Shown: in pieces, positions 1 through 6,900 of the stretch
Layout: every line of letters begins with the position of its first letter
Position numbering within the stretch: position 1 is the first letter of the stretch
Source: Muribaculaceae bacterium
Lineage (GTDB): Bacteria; Bacteroidota; Bacteroidia; Bacteroidales; Muribaculaceae
Assembly: GCA_024400895.1 (NCBI GenBank)
Contig: JAKSMA010000120.1
Span: 1-7,373, forward strand
Length of the DNA stretch: 7,373 nt
Reading direction: 5' to 3'
The notes under the pieces: generated by a model
Told to the model about the DNA's origin: nothing
Seen by the model: only the letters and a program-made list of their open reading frames with translations
Database searches by the model: none
Made by a program: the position numbers and the translations under genes

Positions 1-48
1 CCACAAGTCTACGAGGGTTTTGTGAGAAATATCATCAAAAGGAGCTAA
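1..48 (+). CDS. Possible C-terminal end of an unidentified gene (partial)
   Basis: Reading frame 1 is open from the window edge and ends in TAA at 46-48, giving the 15-residue tail PQVYEGFVRNIIKRS. The composition (mixed polar and hydrophobic with a basic end) looks like a genuine protein terminus. However, 15 codons without a stop is weak evidence, and frame 3 is open for longer (to about position 98). No family can be recognised. If real, the gene would converge on the amylase gene, with the terminator at 138-179 lying between them. The sequence left of the window would settle it. Confidence 0.3.
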   Translation, partial: PQVYEGFVRNIIKRS

Positions 49-137
49 CTATCCCAACCATTTTTCCTCTGATTCCACTAAATTTCCACTGAGGGGGGCT
101 TTGCTTTGTTGTGTGGTGCCGGTTATGTTGAGGTGGG

Positions 138-179
138 AAAAACATAGCCTCGTGAGCGGTGGGAGGCTCACGAGGCTAT
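138..179 (-). terminator. Rho-independent terminator downstream of the amylase gene
   Basis: The arms at 144-157 and 166-179 are perfectly complementary over 14 bp around an 8-nt loop. Read on the minus strand, the stem is followed by G and then five T residues (plus-strand A-run 138-142), the classic intrinsic terminator layout. On the plus strand the stem is followed by TCACTCAA, so it should act mainly on minus-strand transcription. It lies about 160 bp past the amylase stop codon with no gene between, so it most likely ends that transcript as a single-gene unit. The rest of the 49-341 gap has no recognisable gene. Confidence 0.88.
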
Positions 180-231
180 TCACTCAATACTATTAACAGC
201 TATATACTAATTTGTATGATAGAGCTTTTTT

Positions 232-263
232 TCGAGCTCATCCTCTCTTACGCGAGGATGAGG
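232..263. repeat. Hairpin-forming 32-bp repeat, copy B
   Basis: This matches 326-357 in 30 of 32 positions in the same orientation, starting 94 bp away. Within it, CTCATCCTC (237-245) and GAGGATGAG (254-262) form a perfect 9-bp stem with an 8-nt loop. Neither strand has a T-run immediately after the stem, so it is not a standard terminator. Read on the minus strand it contains CTC ATC CTC GCG TAA, resembling the last codons and stop of the amylase gene. It could be a relic of a related gene end or a small mobile palindrome. Confidence 0.8.
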
Positions 264-325
264 GAATGTTGACAAGATTCGCTGTTTGCGGCGCCAGCTT
301 CGCTGACACACCGCTGCTCACCTTG

Positions 326-357
326 TCGAGCTCATCCTCACTTACACGAGGATGAGG
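326..357. repeat. Hairpin-forming 32-bp repeat, copy A, spanning the amylase stop codon
   Basis: The stem arms CTCATCCTC (331-339) and GAGGATGAG (348-356) are perfect complements. The 8-nt loop (340-347) contains the amylase stop codon (342-344). The two differences from copy B both fall in the loop, so both stems are intact. Separately, GACAAG (271-276) and CTTGTC (322-327) form a 6-bp inverted pair enclosing most of the 62-bp spacer between the copies. The biological role is unknown. Confidence 0.8.
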
Positions 358-3300
358 TTGATGAGGGCGGTGACGTCGGAAACATTCACTACGCCGTTGC
401 CATCGATGTCGCATACGCTGTCGTCGAAGACGGCGGTGCCGAGAATCTTGTTGATGAGGGCTGTCACGTCGCTCACATCCACAGTGCCATCAGCATTCAC
501 GTCGCCAACCAAACCACCATAGAGGCTGGTGATATCGTTCACGGTGTATTTGTTGCTGGTGGATGAGATTTCGAAGTAGGTGTCCTTCTTCAAGCCGGTG
601 ATGTCCACGGTTTGGTGGCTTCCGTCGCCTTGGTTGAAGATGATGTTGAACACATAGTCGAGGGCTGGGATGTTGAATGTGCGATAGTAGAATTTGTCGC
701 CCTTCACAATCTTGGTGTCGGCAATAGCAATGCCTGGCCAAGTGTCGTTGATGGTCTTGTTGCTGTCCCAAGCGTAGAAGTAGATGTTGCTCCAGTTGTT
801 AGGCGCAGCCTTTGGATCTTTCAGATAGATGGTGGCAGTGGTTGGTTGCACTTCGTGGAAAATGTATTCACGGGTGATTACGTTGCGCACCTTGCCATCG
901 TGGAGCACGCCTGCAGAGAGTTTCACATTGTCGGTGAATGTGAGTTGCTTGCCACTCTTTGCCTGGGTGCTTTCGGTGGTAGGAGCCTTTCCGTCGGTGG
1001 TGTAGACGATGGTGGCAGCTGGGTCGCTTGCAGTGAGGGTGACGGTGAGGCTACCTTCATAGCGGCCGCTTTCCTTGTCGATGCTCACTGTTGGTGCTCC
1101 GCTCACGTAGTTGGTGATTTCCTTGCTCCAAGTGCCGTCCACATAGTAGCCGTGGTTCTTGTAGTCGAGGTCGGCAGTTTGCTTGCCGTCGACCACGAAG
1201 ATGATTTGCTTAGGCATGGTGGTGAGTGTGCCTTCGTAGGTCCACTTGAAGATTTTGCGAGTGCTGTCGGCATTCACGCCCATGAGTTCCATAGCCTTGC
1301 CAGGCCATGAGCCTCCGGTGTAGTTGTTGGCATCGTCCCATACCCAAGTGGTAATTTTGTTTGTGGTGAGAGGTGCTTCGTAGAACACGCTCTTGTCGTC
1401 TTGTTCAACGGCTGGAGTGTAGCGCTCGAGAGGCTTTGTTGGGTCGTCAGGAGTCACGCCGTGTCCGTTGTGCTCGCCATCGTTGGTTGAGAGGTCTTCT
1501 TCATGACCATCGTAGTTCTGTGGGAGGTCGGCAGCCGCGCTTGAAGTGTAGAGGAACTTGCCGTCGGTGCCAATCTTGCCAGGAGCAGGAGTCTTGTCGG
1601 TGCTCAGTACATACACGCGCATATTGCCCTTGCCAGAGCAAGCGCCAGTGGTGAGTGTGCCGTTGGTCACAGTCTTCACGTCGCCAGTGATACAGTCGGT
1701 GTAGGTGCCATTGAGCACGCCGCTGAAGGTGGCACCACTATTGATGGTAACCAATACGTAGCTATCCACATTCTCGTCGGTATAGCGACGCTTGAAAGCA
1801 TAGCCGCCACTTGCAGAGCAACCTGCCACGCTGTACTGACCCTTACGGAGTGCAGGCACAGCGGCGCGAATCTTGTTGAGGCGTTGGAGGTGACGCACGA
1901 GTGGCGCGTTGAGGGTGGCAGCCACGTTGCCGTTGGCACTTGCCACATCGGCGAAGTCGTTCACGCTCACATCACCAGTGATGTAGCCGCCATAGTAGGC
2001 GCGGCCGGTTTCCTTCAAAGGAACGGTAGGGCCCTTGTCGATGACGATACCTTTGCGGAATTCGATTTCGCTACCGTAGTAGAGGCAAGGAATGCCGCGG
2101 AAGGTGAACATGAAGTCGAGGTTTTCGGCCCATTGAGCGGTGCCTTCGTTGAAGCGGTAGCCGTCGTTAGGGCCAGGACCGTAGTCGTGAGAGTCGACAT
2201 ACACCACATTGTAGGTGGCATCGTTGTAGTATTTGTCGCCATTGATAGCGGTGCTCCACACGCTACCCACATTGTGGAATGCGTAGTGCACAGGGAAGTC
2301 GATGACGCTGAGTCCTGAAGCCATGCTCACGTCGGGCTTGTGATAGTCGTTGCCATTGAGCACGGCGTTGGTAGATGTAGGCATTGCCGATGCAGTTTCG
2401 TGACTATTGTCGGCATACATCTGTTCGCAAGAAGCGATATTGTCGAGCGAAGCCAGACTGGTCTGCTCGTAGATTTCTTTGGTGTCCCAGTAAGAGGCAT
2501 CGTAGTTCCATGCATATTCCTTATTTTCCTTCCAAGTGTAGAAATATGGAGAAAGACAAGGTTGGTTGCGATAGGTGACGCTACCCTGGAAGCGAGCGCA
2601 CACCTCGGTGTACATAAAGAAAGGAGTGCCGCCACGCTTGTCTTTGTATTGTTCGGCGAGTTGGTGGAAACGAGGCACGAACACCTTGTTGAAGGTGAGG
2701 CGTGGAATGTGTCCACCGGTGTCGATACGGAAGCCGTCAACACCCATTTTGATGAATGAACCGTAGCAATTGATGAGATATTCTGCTGTGGCAGGGTTTT
2801 CGGTGTTGAGGTCCACGCAGTCGCCGGCGATTTGTGCATACCAGCGAGTGTTGTCGTCCCAGTTAAACTGGCCGAAGTGGTGCCAATAGTTGTGTGTGTC
2901 GTGGTTTTGGTTGTCGGTATTCTTCATCAGCGCCAAGCGATTGCCATATTGCTGGCCACCTGGCAGGCTTGAATAGTCGTCGGGGAGTTGACCGCCATCC
3001 TTCTTGGTGAAAGGAATCATGCAGGCATCGGTGAGATACTGATTGGCAGTCCAGTCGCGAGTAAATTCCTTGCAAAGGTTTTCTTCGCCGAAGTTGCCGC
3101 AGTGGTTAAGCACGATGTCGAGAATAATCTTCATGCCGCGCTTGTGGGCTTCGTCGATGAGGGTTTGGAAACTCACGTCTTCACTCTCATAGCGGTGGTC
3201 CACCTTGCTGAAATTGCTTGCGTGGTAGCCGTGATAGTCGAAGCCAGAGGCATTCTCCACGATAGGAGTTATCCAAATGGCGGTAAAGCCGAGCGCCTTG

Positions 3301-3554
3301 ATGTAGTCGAGTTTTTCGATAAGGCCCTTGAAGTCGCCACGCCAAGCGGGGTCGCCGTGCATAGCAGCAGGAGCATCCCAGCATTGGGCATTGTTGCTTG
3401 GGTCGCCATCATAGAAGCGGGTAGTGATCACGAAATAGATACTTTCGTCGCGGAAATCTGTTCTGCCGCCCACAAAAGCCGCTTGCATAGCAAAAGAGCC
3501 AGCAAAAAGCATGATGAGCAGTGAAATTACTTTGTCTAAAATTTTGGTCTTCAT
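342..3554 (-). CDS. Secreted multi-domain GH13 alpha-amylase with CBM26-like modules and C-terminal dockerin
   Basis: Predicted to hydrolyse alpha-1,4-glucosidic bonds in starch-like glucans outside the cytoplasm. Residues 1-25 form a Sec signal peptide (Lys-rich start, hydrophobic core, small residues near 22-26) with no lipobox cysteine, unlike the lipoprotein SusG. The GH13 barrel spans about 33-565. Its conserved regions are D146-IVLNH151, G274-FRID278 (nucleophile D278), the acid/base E317 in YTEV, and VDSHD (453-457) with the transition-state residue D457, so all catalytic residues are present. Domain C covers about 570-650. After an acidic, His/Gly-containing linker (677-710) come a CBM26-like module (722-806, with WPGKAM and an IIFVVDG strand), a chitobiase C-terminal-like beta domain (821-899, with YTTDGKAPT), a second CBM26-like module (907-997, with WPG and IIFNQG) and two dockerin-type calcium loops (1018-1029 and 1049-1060). 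The start at 3554 is chosen because the signal peptide follows directly; there is no Shine-Dalgarno sequence, as is usual in Bacteroidetes. The GH13 subfamily and exact product specificity cannot be set from sight. Confidence 0.95.
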   Translation of the reverse strand: MKTKILDKVISLLIMLFAGSFAMQAAFVGGRTDFRDESIYFVITTRFYDGDPSNNAQCWDAPAAMHGDPAWRGDFKGLIEKLDYIKALGFTAIWITPIVENASGFDYHGYHASNFSKVDHRYESEDVSFQTLIDEAHKRGMKIILDIVLNHCGNFGEENLCKEFTRDWTANQYLTDACMIPFTKKDGGQLPDDYSSLPGGQQYGNRLALMKNTDNQNHDTHNYWHHFGQFNWDDNTRWYAQIAGDCVDLNTENPATAEYLINCYGSFIKMGVDGFRIDTGGHIPRLTFNKVFVPRFHQLAEQYKDKRGGTPFFMYTEVCARFQGSVTYRNQPCLSPYFYTWKENKEYAWNYDASYWDTKEIYEQTSLASLDNIASCEQMYADNSHETASAMPTSTNAVLNGNDYHKPDVSMASGLSVIDFPVHYAFHNVGSVWSTAINGDKYYNDATYNVVYVDSHDYGPGPNDGYRFNEGTAQWAENLDFMFTFRGIPCLYYGSEIEFRKGIVIDKGPTVPLKETGRAYYGGYITGDVSVNDFADVASANGNVAATLNAPLVRHLQRLNKIRAAVPALRKGQYSVAGCSASGGYAFKRRYTDENVDSYVLVTINSGATFSGVLNGTYTDCITGDVKTVTNGTLTTGACSGKGNMRVYVLSTDKTPAPGKIGTDGKFLYTSSAAADLPQNYDGHEEDLSTNDGEHNGHGVTPDDPTKPLERYTPAVEQDDKSVFYEAPLTTNKITTWVWDDANNYTGGSWPGKAMELMGVNADSTRKIFKWTYEGTLTTMPKQIIFVVDGKQTADLDYKNHGYYVDGTWSKEITNYVSGAPTVSIDKESGRYEGSLTVTLTASDPAATIVYTTDGKAPTTESTQAKSGKQLTFTDNVKLSAGVLHDGKVRNVITREYIFHEVQPTTATIYLKDPKAAPNNWSNIYFYAWDSNKTINDTWPGIAIADTKIVKGDKFYYRTFNIPALDYVFNIIFNQGDGSHQTVDITGLKKDTYFEISSTSNKYTVNDITSLYGGLVGDVNADGTVDVSDVTALINKILGTAVFDDSVCDIDGNGVVNVSDVTALINLILV
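348..506 (-). other. Dockerin type I-like duplicated Ca2+-binding domain (within the amylase)
   Basis: This encodes residues 1017-1069. Loop 1 has D1018, N1020, D1022, D1026 and D1029; loop 2 has D1049, D1051, N1053, N1057 and D1060, matching the EF-hand-like 1-3-5-9-12 pattern. Each loop is followed by the same helix, VSDVTALIN-x-IL. Type I dockerins bind cohesins in clostridial cellulosomes. In gut Bacteroidales the partner of such domains is not established, so the anchoring role here is inference. Confidence 0.85.
564..836 (-). other. Second CBM26-like starch-binding module (within the amylase)
   Basis: Residues 907-997 begin with a beta strand (ATIYLKD), continue with WSNIYFYAWD and a TWPGIAI motif, and end with an IIFNQGDGSHQTVDI stretch. 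This order of aromatic strand, WPG turn and IIFN-G-xQT strand repeats what is seen in residues 722-806 of the same protein and fits the CBM26 starch-binding fold. The W and Y residues of the YFYAW strand and the W of WPG are candidate ligand contacts. The family assignment is by motif only. Confidence 0.65.
1137..1391 (-). other. First CBM26-like starch-binding module (within the amylase)
   Basis: Residues 722-806 run from a TTWVWDDANNY strand through GSWPGKAMELMG and a KWTYEG strand to IIFVVDGKQTADLDY and GYYVDG. The pattern matches CBM26-type modules of bacterial amylases. It is separated from the second copy by a beta domain (821-899) resembling the chitobiase/beta-hexosaminidase C-terminal domain, recognised by VYTTDGKAPTTES. 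That domain usually serves as a spacer rather than a catalyst. Confidence 0.65.
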
Positions 3555-3664
3555 CCGTTAATAATGAGTTTATGATAGAGATGTTAATTGAGAATTCTAC
3601 TGCAATTTTACGAAAAATATGTTCGTGTCAGCATTTCCTTATATTGAAAAATGCCTCACAATCA

Positions 3665-3680
3665 ATGCAAACGATTGCAT
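3665..3680. promoter_or_regulatory. LacI/PurR-family-type operator palindrome
   Basis: ATGCAAACGATTGCAT is a 16-bp palindrome with one off-symmetry base pair and a central CG flanked by AAA and ATT. It closely resembles the general LacI/GalR-family operator form and the E. coli PurR site (ACGCAAACGTTTGCGT). It lies 111-126 bp upstream of the amylase start and about 240 bp upstream of the divergent gene, so the amylase is the likelier target. A LacI-family sugar regulator controlling alpha-glucan genes would be reasonable, but no regulator gene is visible. I found no convincing -33/-7 pair for the amylase in the 3555-3720 stretch. Confidence 0.5.
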
Positions 3681-3743
3681 AACCATAGGGGTAACTATTC
3701 TTTGAAAATAGAATGATTATCATAAGGGAGGGTTTCAACTTGA

Positions 3744-3869
3744 GAAAAAGGGCTGTTTGTAGATGGTTTGTGGAAAAATATCGTTGGAATGCGACTATTT
3801 GTAGAAAAATGTTGTGGTTGTTGGAAAAATACTGTAAATTTGTTGGATAATTTAAAGTCCTACTAAAAA
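3744..3869. other. Helically spaced A-tracts (probable intrinsically bent DNA)
   Basis: Runs of five A start at 3745, 3774, 3805, 3825 and 3865, giving steps of 29, 31, 20 and 40 bp, each close to a whole number of helical turns. Three of them (3774, 3805 and 3825) sit in a shared GAAAAAT motif, two preceded by TTTGTRG (3767, 3798) and one by TTGTTG (3818). A-tracts in helical phase bend DNA. The block covers the upstream and core region of the predicted plus-strand promoter, so a role in promoter strength or in binding nucleoid proteins is possible. Confidence 0.45.
3811..3842 (+). promoter_or_regulatory. Bacteroidetes-type sigma-A promoter for the GLUG-repeat gene
   Basis: TAAATTTG at 3835-3842 is a full match to the Bacteroidetes -7 box TAnnTTTG. 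Twenty bases upstream, GTTG (3811-3814) matches the -33 box TTTG in three of four positions. Transcription would start near 3846-3850, leaving an A/T-rich leader of about 70 nt before the ATG at 3920 with no Shine-Dalgarno sequence. The strand and position suit the downstream gene; the -33 element is the weaker part of the call. Confidence 0.6.
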
Positions 3870-3919
3870 GGGAAATTTATAACAAACTAATTTATTAATC
3901 CTAAAAACAGATTCAAGTA

Positions 3920-6900
3920 ATGGGTAAGAAATTCATTTTCTTGTTGAGCTTGGTGTGTGCGTCATACACCAGCTATGCTCGCGCCCAAGAAGCTCCTGCG
4001 AAGGCCAATGTAGCCACTTTCACGAGTGGCCCGGTTGCGCTTACTCAAGAAGCAGAGAACACCAGTAAGATGGTGCTCGAAAAGGGTGGGGCAGTCGTGC
4101 TTGGAGAAGCCCCCGAGGCCGAACAGAGCGTTCGTCCATGGCGTGCTCCCCAAAAGGCGGCCAACACCACTATCGCATCGCTTGTGGGTCAGAAGACACT
4201 GATGGCAAAACGCACATCAGGTCTGATTCCTGCTTACAATGTGGAAGTGACAAAAGTGGCCGACGACAGTGTGATGATTTCTCCGTTCTTGTTCACAGAT
4301 GTCGTGTTGAAGGCGAAAGTGGACGAAGCAACAGGCGAAATCACATTCCCAGCACAAACAGTGACCGTGATCGACGGCAACATTGTGAAATTGTGCAAGT
4401 ATAACACAAAAACGGGTGCCTATAGCGACACCGACGATGTGAAAGGTTCAGTGGCCGATGGCGATATCTTCATGGAAGACGCTTTCGGCTTTTTTGTTAC
4501 AGAAGGTCCCAACAAGGGCGCTTATCTGACCAACAGTCTGAACAAGTATGCAGTGGTGGTTACTCCTAACGCCAACATTGCCAACAAGAAGGTGACTTAT
4601 GGCGGTGATGGCTCAATGACCACTGCCAACCGCACCGTGAGCGACGAAACCGCAGGCGGCTACGTTTATCAAGTGTCAAGCAACAAGGCTCGTGTGCTGC
4701 ATGTGCCTGCTGCTAATGTAGGTTATACCGACTTGCTACTTACCCTTAATCCTGGTGGCACAGTGAGCATCGATCCTCAAACTCTCTACGCTGTGAGTCC
4801 TTATGGCGATGTGAACTGCTATCCATTCACCGAATCCACCGATGCCTCTGGTGCTATCACCGTTTCGGCTCAGGTGATTTCTCCTGTGAATGCCACTTAT
4901 ACACAGGGCAAGATTTCTTGGAAAAAATGGTTGCAGGCTGCGTATGGCACCTACAAGGTGATTATGGGCATGTATGATGGCACCACCATCACCACCGCTG
5001 CATCGCTCACTTTCCCTGCAAAGCCTGCAATGGATTTTGAAGGTGAAGGTACGGCAGAAAGCCCTTACCTGATTAAGACTCCAAAGGATTTGGCCACATT
5101 GGCTTACCTTTCAAAGAAAGATGCCAGCGTTCGTAGTGCTTCAAGCACAACTACCGTGAATGGCGTGGTATATAAAGGTGTGTTCACTGGCAAATATTTC
5201 AAGCTGGCCAACGACATTGATATGGCTGGCACAAAGGAAGCCGTAGAGCCAATCAGTAGCAACGACTATATGTTCGACGGTGTGTTTGATGGTGACAACC
5301 ATACCATCAGCAACTTCACTATTGAAAACTTCGCTTACGACTTCTGTGGTCTGTTTGCAGCAGTAGGTAACAAGGGCGAAGTGAAGAACCTGAATATGGC
5401 CAACGCCTACGTGTCGTCGCTCGGCTACAATGTGGGTGCCGTTGTGGGTCGCAACTTCGGTAAGATTGAAAATGTGACTTTGGAAAGCCCTCGCGTGGTG
5501 GCTGCAGAAGGCTACTATGTGGGCGGTGTGGTAGGTAACTCTTATGGCCCTATCAATAATGTGAAGGTCGACAAGGCTGTGGTTAGCGCTCAAGGCTACA
5601 CTGGTGCCGTGTCGGGTGCCGTGTATGGCAGCATGACCAACACACAAGCTACCGGTAGCGTGTCGGGTTCTGGCAAGCAAGTGTTTATCGGTGGTTTGGC
5701 AGGTTTGGTCAACAAGTACGCAGTTGAACTTCCTGATGCAGTGGTCGACAACTGCTCATTCTCTGGTACAGTGACCGGTGCAAACAATGAAGTGGCTATC
5801 GGTGGCTTGATTGGTACGTTCGGTAATGGTTCGCTCACCAACTGTGCAACATCTGCTACAGTGATGGGTATTTCGTCTGTGGCATGCTATGTGGGCGGTT
5901 TGACTGGCTCTATCTATCATGCAACAGTGAACAATTGCTACTCTACCGGATTTGTGAGCAATCCTAACACACCACACTGTGGTGGCTTGGTAGGTAAGAG
6001 CTCTGAATACAACGAATCATCGGGTGGTAGTGTGATTACCAACTGCTACTCTTCAGCAATGTTGAGCACGGGTTCTACTTCAAGCACCCGTGGTTTGGTG
6101 GGCACTCCAACCTATATCACCATTGGCAGCGGTTGCTACTACGATGCTCAAATCGCAGGTTTGGAAGCCGACAATGCCAAGAGCACTGCAGAACTCACTT
6201 CGGGCAATGCTCCAGAAGGATTCTCTGCCGATGCTTGGACTGTGGAAGCTGGTGTATATCCAACTTTGAAATCTCTTTCAGCCGACTTTAAGGCTGCCTC
6301 TTCTGCTGCATTGGTGCTCAATGCCAGCGACAATGTGAACCAAGTGAAGAACAACTTCACCTACAGCACTGCCAACGATGTGGTGTGGAATGGCGTTAGA
6401 AACCGTCAGTACACTACCGACGGCGGTTATGCTTACAAATTCAACAATGGCGTTGGTGAACTTAATTGGGAACAATACACCGACACCGTGTATGTGAGCA
6501 AGGGCGATGTTCGCAAATATGTGATTCTGAACATTGCTCCAATGCCATTTGAGGGCAACGGTACAGCAGAAAATCCATGGATTATCCGCACTAAGCAAGA
6601 CCTCAAGGATTTCTCTCATATCTCTAATGCAGCAAGCATCAGCTTCGATGGCAAATTCTTGAAGCAAGTGGCCAATATCGACTGCGAAGGCGACACTATC
6701 GTGCCAATCTGCAAGGATAAGTCGGCTACATTCGCATTCCTTGGCACCTACGACGGTGGTGGATTCACTATCGACAATATGGTGGTCAGCAGTGTGGAAT
6801 TCTACGACGAAACTTCAACCACTCCTGGCAATGTGAATCCAAAGAGCGAAAACAGCTACTATTATGCTGGCTTGTTCGCTAATGTCGGCACCACAGGTGT

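Noticed and set aside
222..239. GAGCTTTTTTTCGAGCTC as a plus-strand terminator
   Set aside because: The T-run lies in the loop between 5-bp arms rather than after the stem, so it does not have terminator geometry on either strand.
612..3524. Plus-strand open frames of up to 232 codons within the amylase gene
   Set aside because: They lie antisense to a gene with every GH13 catalytic motif in place. Their translations are rich in V, H, A and E with no domain or signal, as expected for antisense frames of GC-rich third positions.
342..3554. Assignment as SusG
   Set aside because: SusG is a lipoprotein; this protein has no lipobox and has added C-terminal CBM26-like and dockerin domains, and no susCD neighbours are visible, so the gene symbol is withheld.
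3603..3619. TAAAATTG or TATTTTTC (minus strand) as the amylase -7 box
   Set aside because: Each matches the TAnnTTTG box in five of six fixed positions, but neither has a TTTG-like -33 element at 19-21 bp, so the amylase promoter is left uncalled.
3767..3851. TTTGTRGAAAAAT repeats as a CRISPR array
   Set aside because: The units are about 14 bp, imperfect and separated by only about 6-17 bp of varying length; they do not have CRISPR repeat or spacer lengths.
4138..4404. Plus-strand 88-codon frame inside the start of the GLUG gene
   Set aside because: It overlaps the main frame out of phase, its translation is low in hydrophobic residues and full of Arg, Ser and Cys, and it has no promoter of its own.
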